Shown here: positions 48,501 through 57,392 of the stretch, in pieces
Numbering within the stretch: the first letter of the stretch is position 1
How the letters are laid out: each line of letters begins with the position of its first letter
From: Halalkalibacter alkaliphilus
GTDB lineage: Bacteria > Bacillota > Bacilli > Bacillales > Bacillaceae_D
Length of the DNA stretch: 64,000 nt
Direction of reading: 5' to 3'
Assembly (NCBI RefSeq): GCF_023555415.1
Contig: NZ_JAKRYL010000003.1
Span: 186,001 to 250,000, forward strand
Notes under the pieces: generated by a model
Database searches by the model: none
What the model was told of the DNA's origin: nothing
What the model saw: the letters and a program-made list of their open reading frames with translations, nothing else
Made by a program: the position numbers and the translations under genes

Positions 48501-48987
48501 TATGGAATTTGAGCAGTTCCGTCAACAGTTTGGAGATATTTCTGTTCTAGATACACCTACATTCTTCTACGGCTTGCGTTTAGGTGAAGAAATTGAAGTG
48601 GAAATTGAGAAAGGGAAAACTTTAATAGTGAAACTGGTCTCCATTTCAAAGCCAAAAGAAGACGGGACACGTATCGTCTACTTTGAGCTAAATGGACAGC
48701 CTCGTGAAGTGATGATAAAAGATGTAAATGTTCAAACGAGTTCTGTGGCACGACCAAAAGTAGATAACGATAACCCAAATCAAATTGGAGCTTCAATGCC
48801 TGGAACGGTAGTTAAGACGCTGGTTTCAAAAGGAGATAAAGTGAAAAAAGGTGATCATTTAATGATTACAGAAGCGATGAAAATGGAAACTACAGTTCAA
48901 GCTCAATTTGATGGTATTGTTAAGGATGTCTATGTTAATGATGGAGATCCCATTTTAACGGGAGATTTATTAATTGAATTAGCATAA
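45541..48987 (+). CDS. pyc: Pyruvate carboxylase
   Basis: 1148 residues, same length as B. subtilis PycA. Biotin enzyme making oxaloacetate from pyruvate, the main anaplerotic route. Order: biotin carboxylase/ATP-grasp (1-450; KVLVANRGEIAIRIFRA, KASLGGGGRGMRIV), carboxyltransferase barrel (about 530-800; LLTDTTFRDAHQSLLATRVRT), PC allosteric region, and biotin carrier domain with K1114 in EAMKMET. ATG at 45541 follows GAGAGGTTG; the 51-residue upstream frame extension is not enzyme sequence. Followed by a terminator. Confidence 0.98.
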   Translation: MNGLTNIKKVLVANRGEIAIRIFRACTELHIRTVAVYSKEDSGAYHRYKADEAYLVGEGKKPIEAYLDIEGIIEVAKLHDVDAIHPGYGFLSENIDFATRCQEEGIIFIGPELEHLVMFGDKVQAREQAVKANLPVIPGSDGPVHSVEDVQAFASQHGFPFIIKASLGGGGRGMRIVRNEKDLKESYDRAKSEAKSAFGNDEVYVEKFIENPKHIEVQILADKHGNIVHLYERDCSVQRRHQKVVEIAPSVSLPEGVRKDICNAAVQLMENIHYVNAGTVEFLVTDSGEFYFIEVNPRVQVEHTITEMVTGIDIVQSQLLIADGEQLHGSKLGIPEQGKIVCNGYAIQSRVTTEDPSNGFMPDTGRINAYRSGGGFGVRLDAGNGFQGAIITPYYDSLLVKVSTWALTFESAAAKMLRNLREFRIRGIKTNIAFLENVVQHPQFLNGEYNTSFIDTTPELFVFPKRKDRGTKMLSFIGETIVNGYPGLESTKKPVFDKAPVPKLKYSDSIVDGTKQILDKEGPEGLANWVKNQKEVLLTDTTFRDAHQSLLATRVRTHDLKQIAEPTARMLPNLFSLEMWGGATFDVTMRFLHEDPWERLITLRKQAPNVLFQMLLRASNAVGYTNYPDNVIEEFVEQSADAGIDVFRIFDSLNWVKGMTLAIDSVRKSGKIAEASMCYTGDILDPSRSKYDLTYYINLAKELEQSGAHILGIKDMAGLLKPEAAYQLVTELKSTIDVPIHLHTHDTSGNGLFTYARAIEAGVDIVDVAVSSMAGLTSQPSANSLYYALSGSERQPNVDVKSLEQLAEFWDYTRKYYAGFESGMNAPHTEVYEHEMPGGQYSNLQQQAKAVGLGARWNEVKKMYRTVNDMFGDVVKVTPSSKVVGDMALYMVQNNLTEEDVYEKGEKLDFPDSVVDLFQGQLGQPYQGFPKKLQEIILKGRKPIEGRPGETMEPVNFQEVKESLFKKLNRQVTSHDLLSYAIYPKVFMEFEQFRQQFGDISVLDTPTFFYGLRLGEEIEVEIEKGKTLIVKLVSISKPKEDGTRIVYFELNGQPREVMIKDVNVQTSSVARPKVDNDNPNQIGASMPGTVVKTLVSKGDKVKKGDHLMITEAMKMETTVQAQFDGIVKDVYVNDGDPILTGDLLIELA

Positions 48988-48992
48988 TAAGA

Positions 48993-49037
48993 AAAGTTGG
49001 TCTACTCTTTCATATGAGCGTAGATCAGCTTTTTTTT
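48993..49037 (+). terminator. Terminator after pyc
   Basis: AGTTGGTCTAC pairs with GTAGATCAGCT (two G-U pairs), then eight T. Confidence 0.82.
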
Positions 49038-49086
49038 GATGGGGTCAAATAAAGACGTATAAAATCAATTAAACTGGGCAATAAAT

Positions 49087-49182
49087 GAAAAAATGACAGC
49101 GAGAATGGAAGCCGCTGAAAGAGGGCACTAAAAAAGGGAAAACCGCCTTTTTTAGTGCCCTCAGAAATGCTGTCATTTTTTC
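49087..49182. repeat. Nested double palindrome between pyc and ctaA (96 bp)
   Basis: Outer arms GAAAAAATGACAGC (49087-49100) and its perfect 14-bp complement (49169-49182). Inner arms of 17 bp, GAGGGCACTAAAAAAGG (49121-49137) and complement (49146-49162), also perfect. The inner arm recurs, in full or part, near 29784, 45352, 55399. It ends 4 bp from the ctaA stop and can terminate ctaA transcripts. Two perfect nested stems are more than one terminator needs, suggesting an inserted repeat element. Confidence 0.7.
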
Positions 49183-49186
49183 AGGT

Positions 49187-50086
49187 TTATTTTGTTGGTT
49201 TGCGGAGTAAGACCATTGCCATATAAGCTAAGTTAGAAAATAAGATCGAAATGATTAATGCATGCAGTAGACCTATTGATAAAATATCGTTCTGAGTAAA
49301 TACAACTGAAATTCCAGTAATCATTTGTAAAATAATAAGAATAAAGGCAATGATGCTTGTCCAAACGAGCACTAGCTCATTTCGATAGCTGCTAATTGTC
49401 CACATCATAAGAATAAGCAACAAAATCGCCAACGTTATTCCTGCTACCCTATGCAAAAATTGCACACCCATTGGTCCGGTTAGTCCAGGGAATACCATTC
49501 CATTACATAAGGGGAATCCAGCACAAGCTAAAGCTGAATCAGTGTGTTTCACATATGCACCAGTGTAAATAACGGCATAACAATATGTGATAACAAAGAA
49601 GAAAAATGCTTTATACCCTCTTGTTACTTTAGGGGCTATCTGTTTAGGCTTTCCATCTTCAAATGCTAAGATCATTAAGAGAACAACAGATGCAAGCGAC
49701 ATTGCTGATATACCGAAATGAAGGGCTAATATTGCTTTTGATTGGCCAAAGACAACGGCTCCTGCACCAAGTAAACCTTGGAAAATTATTAGAGCGACGG
49801 CAGCAATAGCCATGAATTTCGTTTCTCTCACATGCTTAAGCTGCTTCCATGACCAAATAGCAAGTATAATGACCATTGCACCTACTAATCCAGAAACAAT
49901 TCTATGACTATATTCAATGATCGTTTCAATAGCAGGATTGACAGGGATCACCTCTCCAAAACATAAAGGCCATGTTGCACCGCATCCTTCTCCCGATCCC
50001 GTCTTTGTAACAAGTGCACCTTGAAGTAGGACAATGAGTAGGCCTATTGAGGTCAGAATGCCGTAGACTTTTAATCTTTTATGCAT
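49187..50086 (-). CDS. ctaA: Heme A synthase
   Basis: 299 residues, eight membrane helices. Oxidises the C8 methyl of heme O to give heme A for cytochrome oxidase. Visible: TKTGSGEGCGATWPLCFGEVIP near residue 30 with the extracellular cysteine pair, EYSHRIVSG with a heme histidine, QGLLGAGAVVF, ALHFGISAMSL, and CAGFPLCNG plus FLHRVAG in the second half, giving the repeated four-helix layout. GAAAGGTG before the ATG. Divergent from ctaB; a -10-like TATAAT at 50284-50289 lacks a good -35, which would suit an activated ctaB promoter. Confidence 0.96.
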   Translation of the reverse strand: MHKRLKVYGILTSIGLLIVLLQGALVTKTGSGEGCGATWPLCFGEVIPVNPAIETIIEYSHRIVSGLVGAMVIILAIWSWKQLKHVRETKFMAIAAVALIIFQGLLGAGAVVFGQSKAILALHFGISAMSLASVVLLMILAFEDGKPKQIAPKVTRGYKAFFFFVITYCYAVIYTGAYVKHTDSALACAGFPLCNGMVFPGLTGPMGVQFLHRVAGITLAILLLILMMWTISSYRNELVLVWTSIIAFILIILQMITGISVVFTQNDILSIGLLHALIISILFSNLAYMAMVLLRKPTK

Positions 50087-50383
50087 TCAATTCACCTTTC
50101 CTTCTATAAAATTGTTAAGATATATGCTAGAGTTAGCAAGGGAAAACTTAAAAGCTTCCTCATTGATCTTAAAAACAAACGAGAGAAAAGTCAATTTTAC
50201 TAGAGTGAATTTTTTATGGACGTCGCTAAATGTGAAGATAATGTGAAACTCATGATTTTAATGAAACTAAATAGATTTTAAGATATAATGTGACTTGTAG
50301 CACATCTAGTTAATTTGTTTCCTATATTTAATTTTTACGAAAGTGCTCGAATTGGTTGACTCTACAAAGGGGGTGAAGAATTG

Positions 50384-51319
50384 ATGAATAAGACTAATAC
50401 TGTGTTGGACTCATCAAAAGTTATAGCTAGTCCTGATTCATCAGTTGCTGTTAGTCAGCAAAAGTCATGGAAGGACTATCTAGTACTTGCGAAGCAAGGG
50501 ATTGTTACGTCGAATTTGATTACTACATTTGCCGGGATATACTTAGCGGCTGTTTATACAGGGGTAGGACTGGGATCACATTTAGCAACAATGTTCTTTG
50601 CACTAATTGGTGCGGCGCTTGTCATGGCAGGTGGTTGTACGTTAAATAATTACATTGATCGAGATATCGATCACATTATGGAACGAACGAAGGATCGTCC
50701 AACGGTTACAGGGCGTTTTTCTGCTAATCATGTATTGTTAGTTGGATTACTCCAAGCGGCTTTTGGTTTAGGCTTTTTAGCTCTAACGACAGCAACAGCA
50801 GCTGTCATTGGGTTAATTGGATTATTCATATATGTTGTTTTATATACAATGTGGACAAAGCGTACGACAACGTTAAACACCATTGTTGGTAGCTTTTCTG
50901 GAGCTGTACCGCCGTTAATTGGTTGGGCAGCCATAGATGGAAGTTTACACACATTTGCTTGGGTTTTATTTTTTATTATGTTCTTTTGGCAACCGCCACA
51001 TTTCCTAGCACTTGCAATGAAGCGCGTGGAAGAATATCGTGCAGCAGGAATTCCTATGTTACCGGTTGTTGCGGGGTTTGAAGTGACAAAACGACAAATG
51101 GTCGTCTATGTAATTGCTTTACTGCCAGTTTCACTTATGCTATATCCATTTGGTATTGTGTATACAGTTATAGCAGCAATACTCGGTTTAGGATGGATTG
51201 TGTTAGGATTTGCTGGTTTTAAAATGAAAGATGATATAAAATGGGCAAGGTTGATGTTTGTATACTCGCTCAATTATTTAACTATTCTCTTTGTTCTTAT
51301 GGTTATTGTTCATATTTAA
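50384..51319 (+). CDS. ctaB: Protoheme IX farnesyltransferase (heme O synthase)
   Basis: 311 residues, about nine membrane helices, UbiA superfamily. Adds farnesyl to heme B to make heme O, the CtaA substrate. Catalytic aspartate motif [19 protein letters not shown] near residue 87, second motif with [28 protein letters not shown], and [14 protein letters not shown] at 50384 follows AAAGGGGGTGAAG; an in-frame TTG directly precedes it. First gene of ctaBCDEF. Confidence 0.96.
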   Translation: MNKTNTVLDSSKVIASPDSSVAVSQQKSWKDYLVLAKQGIVTSNLITTFAGIYLAAVYTGVGLGSHLATMFFALIGAALVMAGGCTLNNYIDRDIDHIMERTKDRPTVTGRFSANHVLLVGLLQAAFGLGFLALTTATAAVIGLIGLFIYVVLYTMWTKRTTTLNTIVGSFSGAVPPLIGWAAIDGSLHTFAWVLFFIMFFWQPPHFLALAMKRVEEYRAAGIPMLPVVAGFEVTKRQMVVYVIALLPVSLMLYPFGIVYTVIAAILGLGWIVLGFAGFKMKDDIKWARLMFVYSLNYLTILFVLMVIVHI

Positions 51320-51431
51320 TAATGCAGATATCTCTATTACTATTGGAAGATATTAAAATGAATAATGACTGTAGATATATATCTTAATTGTAGTTTTTAA
51401 CTACGTAACGAAAGTGAGGTTGGATTGTCAG

Positions 51432-52460
51432 ATGAAACTTTGGAAAACTGCATGGCGTTTTCTACCTCTTTCATTGCTCGTGTTTGTTCTAACGGGTTGT
51501 TTGGGAGAGACGAACTTAACTGCCCTTGATCCAAAGGGACCACAATCACAATGGTTATTTGACAACATGTTATTATCGTTGTACATCATGGCCTTAGTGA
51601 CAATTGTCGTATTCGCAATCTTTTTCATTATTCTTGCAAAGTACCGTCGTGCTCCAGGAGACGATGAGATTCCAAAGCAAGTACACGGAAATACGGCACT
51701 AGAAATTACTTGGACTGTTATCCCAATTATCTTGTTAACAATTTTAGCTGTTCCAACAATTACTGGACAATTTATGTTAGCTGATGTAGAGCCTGATCCA
51801 GAGATCGGTGAAGATACAGTCTATATTAAAGTAACGGGGCACCAATTCTGGTGGCAATTTGATTATGAAGATGAAGGTTTTACTGCTGGTCAAGAAGTAT
51901 ACATTCCAGTAGGAGAAAAGGTAATCTTCGAATTACATGCACAAGATGTGTTGCATTCATTCTGGGTACCAGCTTTAGGTGGTAAGCTTGATACGGTTCC
52001 AGGTATTACGAACCATATGTGGCTAGAAGCTGATGAGCCAGGTGTTTACAAAGGAAAATGTGCTGAGCTTTGTGGTCCTTCCCATGCATTAATGGACTTT
52101 AAACTTATTGCACTTGAGCGAGATGAGTATGATGCTTGGGTTGAAGGAATGCAAGCAGAAGTACAAGAGCCTACAGAAGCATTAGCTCAACAAGGAAGAG
52201 ATGTTTTTGAAGCTAGCTGTATTGGCTGTCACGCAGTAGGCGGCATGGGTTCAGCTACTGGGCCTGCTCTATCAGACTTTGCAAATCGTGAAGTTGTTGC
52301 AGGATACTTAGAAAACAATGATGAAAATTTAGAAGCTTGGATTCGTGATCCTGAGTCTCTAAAACAAGGCAATAACATGCCAGCATTTCCAGATATGAGC
52401 GATGAAGATATGGAAGCGCTTATTGCTTACCTTCGCTCTTTAGACGTACAAAACAATTAA
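51432..52460 (+). CDS. ctaC: Cytochrome caa3 oxidase subunit II with fused cytochrome c domain
   Basis: 342 residues. Signal peptide with lipobox LTGC near residue 20, two membrane helices, then the CuA domain with HSFWVPALGGKLD and the ligand cluster CAELCGPSHALM, and a C-terminal cytochrome c domain with heme site CIGCH and axial methionine region NNMPAFPD. Accepts electrons directly through its own heme, which defines the caa3 type. ATG at 51432 follows GAGGTTGG. Confidence 0.96.
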   Translation: MKLWKTAWRFLPLSLLVFVLTGCLGETNLTALDPKGPQSQWLFDNMLLSLYIMALVTIVVFAIFFIILAKYRRAPGDDEIPKQVHGNTALEITWTVIPIILLTILAVPTITGQFMLADVEPDPEIGEDTVYIKVTGHQFWWQFDYEDEGFTAGQEVYIPVGEKVIFELHAQDVLHSFWVPALGGKLDTVPGITNHMWLEADEPGVYKGKCAELCGPSHALMDFKLIALERDEYDAWVEGMQAEVQEPTEALAQQGRDVFEASCIGCHAVGGMGSATGPALSDFANREVVAGYLENNDENLEAWIRDPESLKQGNNMPAFPDMSDEDMEALIAYLRSLDVQNN

Positions 52461-52487
52461 AAATTGATTTAAAAGGAGGTAAAACCT

Positions 52488-54356
52488 TTGGCTGCACAAA
52501 AACAGGAAAAAAGCGTTATTTGGGATTGGTTAACAACGGTTGACCATAAAAAGCTTGGAATCATGTATTTGATTGCAGGGGCGCTTTTCTTTGTAAAAGC
52601 TGGTGTGATGGCGCTATTTATGCGTATCCAGCTCATGTATCCAGAGATGAATTTCTTAAGTGGTCAAACATTTAATGAATTCATTACGATGCATGGTACG
52701 ATTATGCTATTTTTAGCTGCCACACCATTATTATTTGCATTTATGAACTATGTCATACCACTACAAATTGGGGCCCGTGATGTGGCCTTCCCATTTGTAA
52801 ACGCACTAGGTTTTTGGATTTTCCTTTCAGGTGGTTTGTTACTTAGTATGAGTTGGTTCTTTGGTGGAGGACCAGACGCAGGTTGGACTGCGTATGTACC
52901 ACTTTCAAGTCGTGACTACGCAGGACTAGGTCTTGACTTTTATGTATTAGGTCTACAGGTATCAGGTATTGGTACACTAGTTTCAGCAATTAACTTCTTA
53001 GTAACAATTATTAATATGCGTGCACCAGGAATGACAATGATGCGTTTACCATTATTCGTATGGTCATCATTCATTTCTTCTACTTTAATTTTATTTGCTT
53101 TTACGCCACTTGCTGCTGGTCTTGCACTTCTAATGTTTGACCGTATATTCGATGCACAATTCTTCATTCCGAATATGGGTGGTAATGTTGTTTTATGGCA
53201 ACATATCTTCTGGATCTTTGGTCACCCAGAAGTTTATATTCTAGTGTTACCTGCTTTTGGTATCATCTCTGAGGTTATTCCAGCATTCTCTAGAAAGCGT
53301 CTTTTTGGTTATACCGCAATGGTATTTGCTACAATGATTATCGCTTTCTTAGGATTTATGGTTTGGGCTCACCACATGTTCACAGTAGGTATGGGACCTG
53401 TTGCAAACTCAATCTTTGCGATTGCAACAATGACAATTGCGGTTCCGACCGGTATTAAAATCTTTAACTGGCTATTTACAATGTGGGGCGGAAAAATTAC
53501 GTTTAATACAGCAATGCTTTTTGCGTCTTCATTCGTACCAACATTCGTACTTGGTGGGGTAACAGGGGTTATGCTTGCGATGGCACCTGTTGACTACCTT
53601 TACCATGATACGTACTTTGTTGTAGCTCACTTCCACTACATTATTGTTGGTGGTATCGTATTAGCATTGTTTGCTGGTCTTTTCTATTGGTATCCAAAAA
53701 TGTTTGGACATATGTTAAATGAAACGCTTGGAAAGCTTTTCTTCTGGGTATTCTATATTGGATTCCATTTAACGTTCTTTGTTCAACACTTACTAGGTCT
53801 TATGGGGATGCCTCGTCGTGTTTACACGTATCTTGGCGATCAAGGGCTTGATACATTTAACTTTATTAGTACAATTGGAACATTCTTCATGTCAGCAGCT
53901 GTCATCCTACTCGTGATTAATGTAATCTATTCTGCATTTAAAGGTGAGCGTGTAACAGTTGCAGATCCATGGGATGCTCGTACGCTTGAGTGGGCTGTTC
54001 CTACTCCAGTGCCAGAGTACAACTTTGCACAAACACCACAAGTTCGTTCATTAGATCCGTTATTCTATGAAAAAATTCATGGTGATGGAAATATGAAACC
54101 GGCTGAACCAGTTCAACCGATTCACATGCCTAATGGATCAATTTTACCTCTAATTATCTCTGTAGGTCTTTTCTTTGCAGGATTTGGGATGATTATGTTA
54201 AACATGGAAAACCCAATTATTAATCCATGGATTGTTGCAGTTGGTGGTTTAGCTATTACATTTGGCGCAATGTTTGTCCGTTCTGTGAAAGAGGATCATG
54301 GCTACTATGTTCCTGTTGAGCAAGTAAAAGCGGATCTTAAGAAAGGAGGAAACTAA
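52488..54356 (+). CDS. ctaD: Cytochrome caa3 oxidase subunit I
   Basis: 622 residues, at least twelve membrane helices plus extra C-terminal helices. Proton-pumping heme-copper core binding heme a, heme a3 and CuB. Heme a histidine in MHGTIMLF, CuB histidine and cross-linked tyrosine in GHPEVYI, two CuB histidines in WAHHMFTVG, and heme ligands in VAHFHYIIVGG. TTG start behind AAAGGAGGT. Confidence 0.97.
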   Translation: MAAQKQEKSVIWDWLTTVDHKKLGIMYLIAGALFFVKAGVMALFMRIQLMYPEMNFLSGQTFNEFITMHGTIMLFLAATPLLFAFMNYVIPLQIGARDVAFPFVNALGFWIFLSGGLLLSMSWFFGGGPDAGWTAYVPLSSRDYAGLGLDFYVLGLQVSGIGTLVSAINFLVTIINMRAPGMTMMRLPLFVWSSFISSTLILFAFTPLAAGLALLMFDRIFDAQFFIPNMGGNVVLWQHIFWIFGHPEVYILVLPAFGIISEVIPAFSRKRLFGYTAMVFATMIIAFLGFMVWAHHMFTVGMGPVANSIFAIATMTIAVPTGIKIFNWLFTMWGGKITFNTAMLFASSFVPTFVLGGVTGVMLAMAPVDYLYHDTYFVVAHFHYIIVGGIVLALFAGLFYWYPKMFGHMLNETLGKLFFWVFYIGFHLTFFVQHLLGLMGMPRRVYTYLGDQGLDTFNFISTIGTFFMSAAVILLVINVIYSAFKGERVTVADPWDARTLEWAVPTPVPEYNFAQTPQVRSLDPLFYEKIHGDGNMKPAEPVQPIHMPNGSILPLIISVGLFFAGFGMIMLNMENPIINPWIVAVGGLAITFGAMFVRSVKEDHGYYVPVEQVKADLKKGGN

Positions 54357-54359
54357 GAA

Positions 54360-54974
54360 ATGGCGGGACATGTAGATACTTCAAAAGGGCTTCCTTCGCA
54401 TCCGGAGAGAGCGACGCTAGAAGGTAAAAACAAATTTCTCGGTTTCTGGTTCTTCCTTGGAGGAGAAACAATTCTTTTTGCAACGTTTTTCGGAACGTAT
54501 TTAGGGCTTCGAAACGGAGTTGCTGATGGACCAACGTCACAAGACTTGTTCCATTTACCTCTTGTTTTTATTATGACAATGTTGCTTTTAACAAGTAGTT
54601 TAACAAGTGTATTGGCAATGTTTGCGATGAAGAAAAATAAGTTCGGTACATTTAAAATTTGGATGTGGATTACCGTTTTACTAGGTCTTGCATTCTTAGG
54701 ATTTGAGATTTACGAATTCTATGAGTATGTACACTATGGGCTAGGTTTTACAACAAGTGCCTTTGGTTCATCCTTTTATTCATTAGTTGGATTACACGGT
54801 GCTCACGTTGCTTTTGGTTTGTGCTGGATTACTGTCCTACTTATTCGCTACAATAAAACTGGTATTACATTAACGAATGCTCCTAAGTTTTATTTAGCAA
54901 GTTTATACTGGCACTTCATTGACGTCGTGTGGGTATTCATCTTCACGGTTGTATATCTTATGGGAGTAGTATAA
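54360..54974 (+). CDS. ctaE: Cytochrome caa3 oxidase subunit III
   Basis: 204 residues, five membrane helices. Family pattern GFWFFLGGETILFATFFGTYLGLR, LTSSLTSVLAMFAM, and the C-terminal GLHGAHVAFGL and YWHFIDVVWVFIF. Stabilises the subunit I proton-uptake path. Begins 3 bp after ctaD behind AAGGAGG. Confidence 0.97.
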   Translation: MAGHVDTSKGLPSHPERATLEGKNKFLGFWFFLGGETILFATFFGTYLGLRNGVADGPTSQDLFHLPLVFIMTMLLLTSSLTSVLAMFAMKKNKFGTFKIWMWITVLLGLAFLGFEIYEFYEYVHYGLGFTTSAFGSSFYSLVGLHGAHVAFGLCWITVLLIRYNKTGITLTNAPKFYLASLYWHFIDVVWVFIFTVVYLMGVV

Positions 54975-54987
54975 GGGGGGCTAGTAC

Positions 54988-55332
54988 ATGGCAGATAACT
55001 TAAGTACACCATTTGAGAAAAGTGCGATGACAGAAGAAGAGAAACGTCAGACGAGTAAGGAAATTCGAAAACAGATTATTGTGTTCGCTTTGATGATTTT
55101 CTTAACGATCATTTCGTTTTTAGCTGTCGGAGCAGATATTATTCCACGCTCATTTGCAATTCCGTTTATTCTACTTTTAGCATTGGTACAACTTGCATTA
55201 CAGTTGTTATTCTTTATGCATTTAAAAGATAAGGATCACGGTTGGGCAACTGCGTTTATGATTTCTGGTATCTTTGTTACAGTACCAACAATTGCAGCGC
55301 TAATGTTGCTAATTGGTATTACAAAATACTAA
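54988..55332 (+). CDS. ctaF: Cytochrome caa3 oxidase subunit IV
   Basis: 114 residues, three membrane helices (IVFALMIFLTIISFLAVG, SFAIPFILLLALVQLALQLLFFMHL, AFMISGIFVTVPTIAALMLLIGI) and the typical MHLKDKDHGW loop. Small accessory subunit of the oxidase. GGGGGG precedes the ATG. Ends the operon; ctaG, which follows in B. subtilis, is absent. Confidence 0.95.
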   Translation: MADNLSTPFEKSAMTEEEKRQTSKEIRKQIIVFALMIFLTIISFLAVGADIIPRSFAIPFILLLALVQLALQLLFFMHLKDKDHGWATAFMISGIFVTVPTIAALMLLIGITKY

Positions 55333-55340
55333 ATGAAAGT

Positions 55341-55377
55341 AAGAGGTGACTCTAGTGATAGAGTCACCTCTTTTTTA
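55341..55377 (+). terminator. Terminator of the ctaBCDEF operon
   Basis: Perfect 14-bp stem AAGAGGTGACTCTA/TAGAGTCACCTCTT, 4-nt loop, then TTTT. Confidence 0.92.
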
Positions 55378-55398
55378 GGTATAGAGGTTAATTACGAC

Positions 55399-55431
55399 GG
55401 TACTAAAAAAGGGTGTTACCTTTGTAGTGCC
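55399..55431 (+). repeat. Degenerate copy of the GGCACTAAAAAAGG hairpin
   Basis: GGTACTA pairs with TAGTGCC around an A-rich/T-rich middle, similar in sequence to the inner hairpin at 49121-49162. No T tract; not needed as terminator since one stands 22 bp upstream. Confidence 0.5.
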
Positions 55432-55552
55432 TTACCTTTTTATGGGTTCAAACCAATTTTTGTTCATGATATTGTAAAGAGCGAGCATAGTATAGTGTTG
55501 GTTTTTTGTTGTATAATGAACACGTATGAAAACTAGAAGAAGGCGTGATTAA

Positions 55553-56113
55553 ATGAACGAACAAAATAATCAAGGGGTTTTAGGTCAAAATCATCGTAAG
55601 CGTAATTATAAACCTGCTATTATTATCATTACGATTTTAATTAACGGATTAGTAGCACTACTTGCAGGTTTACCTGGAGTTGAAAATTTCAATGCATTTG
55701 ATGTGAAGATTCTTCCATTGATGAATGCCATTTTTAATAGCTTTACATTCTTATTCTTGCTTGCGGCATTAATTGCGATTATGAAGAAAAATGTAGTTAT
55801 CCATCGTCGTTTTATTTATGCAGCGTTTATTACAACTACTCTATTTCTTGTCACATATGTAGCCCATCATTTCTTATCCGCCTCTACTCCATATGGAGGA
55901 ACAGGGGGCATGGCTGGATTCTATTATTTTATATTAATTACGCATATTATTTTAGCTGCAGTGATTGTTCCTCTTGCTCTTACTTCTGTTGCTCGTGCTT
56001 GGAATATGGAAAATGAGCGACACCGTAAGATTGCTAGGTGGACAATGCCTTTGTGGTTATATGTAAGTTTAACAGGTGTTCTCGTTTATATTATGATTTC
56101 ACCATATTATTAA
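55553..56113 (+). CDS. ctaM: DUF420 membrane protein, CtaM-like oxidase assembly factor
   Basis: 186 residues with about five membrane helices (AIIIITILINGLVALLAGLPG, SFTFLFLLAALIAIM, FIYAAFITTTLFLVTYVAHHF, FYYFILITHIILAAVIVPLAL, and MPLWLYVSLTGVLVYIMI). Histidines at HRRFIYA, VAHHF, ITHI lie at helix ends as in DUF420. The family includes YozB of B. subtilis and CtaM of S. aureus, needed for maturation of heme A oxidases. Location directly behind ctaF supports that role here. Own terminator follows. Confidence 0.88.
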   Translation: MNEQNNQGVLGQNHRKRNYKPAIIIITILINGLVALLAGLPGVENFNAFDVKILPLMNAIFNSFTFLFLLAALIAIMKKNVVIHRRFIYAAFITTTLFLVTYVAHHFLSASTPYGGTGGMAGFYYFILITHIILAAVIVPLALTSVARAWNMENERHRKIARWTMPLWLYVSLTGVLVYIMISPYY

Positions 56114-56147
56114 AAAAACTTGGTCACGATGGTGACCAAGTTTTTTT
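56112..56147. terminator. Bidirectional terminator after ctaM
   Basis: Perfect 16-bp stem from AAAAAAACTTGGTCAC and its complement around GATG, with seven T. Confidence 0.92.
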
Positions 56148-56163
56148 ACGTTTTTTACTAATG

Positions 56164-57222
56164 TTAGATCTTAATATTTAATTTAATAATTCCAGCTTCT
56201 TTTGCTGAAGTAAAGGCGATAACAAGCAGTGGTCCTATAACAAAGCCCATAACGCCAAATAACATAAGACCTAAATACATCGCAATTAGAGTAGCTAGAG
56301 GTGACAACCCTATTTGTTGCCCCATTACTTTTGGTTCGACAGTTCTCCGGATAATGAGTAATACAGCAGCTAAGATTAACAGTTGAGTCCCTATAGTAGT
56401 ATTGCCTGCAATTAATTGAAAAATGGCCCATGGAGCTAAAATGGCAATGGATCCGATTAAAGGAATAAAGTCAATTAACCATATGATAAAAGCCATAAGT
56501 AACGCGTATTCTGGAACGATTAGTAGCAATCCTATAAGAGAAACAATAAAAATGATAATACTAACTAAAAATTGTGCTTTGAAAAATCCCCAGATGACAT
56601 ATGTTAACCGTGAAGTCATAAAATTGACCTTATCTTTTGTTCGATCGGAAAGATAGGTAAAAGCTTTATCTTTTAATGAAGGTAATTCAAGCATAAAAAG
56701 GAACAAGGCAATTAAATAAACAATAAATGTAACTAAGTATCCGGGAATACTTGTAATAACTGATGCCACGTCATTTATTAAATTACGTTCAGCAATCGTT
56801 GTTCGAATTGAGTTTAATGTATTGGTTACTTGTTCATTAATTTCTTGAACGAGATCTGGTGGAAGATTTTGATATTCTTCTTCTAAACTTCGTTGGAAAT
56901 TAAGCCAAGCTCGATTAATATCGTTAACGTATTGCGGTAAGTTTTCTACAATTTGTGTTCCTTGAGTGACTGCTTGGGTTGTAATATAATAACCAGCTAG
57001 TCCGATAAAGAAAACAAATAAAGTAAACACAATCATTACGGCTATATTTCTTTTTATTTTGGCTCGTTTATGTAACGCAGTGACAGCAGGTGTCAAAATA
57101 AGTGCTGTTACAAAAGCCGCAATAAGTGGGATCGATACAGGTAAGATAAAATAAGCTACAAGTAAAACGGCAAGAATGGTTATTATAATTATTAACGTCT
57201 TTTTTGTCATTAGTGCTGCCAA
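56164..57222 (-). CDS. AI-2E/PerM family membrane protein
   Basis: 352 residues. Seven or eight membrane helices with the family's extracytoplasmic amphipathic segment after the third helix (about residues 85-150, VENLPQYVNDINRAWLNF) and the C-terminal FGVMGFVIGPLLVIAF signature. Proteins of this family include TqsA, sodium/proton antiporters and B. subtilis YtvI; transported solute not known. TTG start at 57222 follows GGAGTCTCACA; an ATG four codons later is the alternative. Between ctaM and a lipoprotein gene, outside the B. subtilis order. Confidence 0.86.
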   Translation of the reverse strand: MAALMTKKTLIIIITILAVLLVAYFILPVSIPLIAAFVTALILTPAVTALHKRAKIKRNIAVMIVFTLFVFFIGLAGYYITTQAVTQGTQIVENLPQYVNDINRAWLNFQRSLEEEYQNLPPDLVQEINEQVTNTLNSIRTTIAERNLINDVASVITSIPGYLVTFIVYLIALFLFMLELPSLKDKAFTYLSDRTKDKVNFMTSRLTYVIWGFFKAQFLVSIIIFIVSLIGLLLIVPEYALLMAFIIWLIDFIPLIGSIAILAPWAIFQLIAGNTTIGTQLLILAAVLLIIRRTVEPKVMGQQIGLSPLATLIAMYLGLMLFGVMGFVIGPLLVIAFTSAKEAGIIKLNIKI

Positions 57223-57392
57223 TGTGAGACTCCTCTCTCGTAATGCTATCTTTATTATATTACGAACCTAAACAGATGAACAGGTTAATGACTTAATTTC
57301 CTAAAGTCGTCATTTTTAATCGTTACTACTTGCTTCAGATTCTATGTTATAATCATTCGAAGATAAAAAATAGGGAAACAAGGAGAGTTTGA

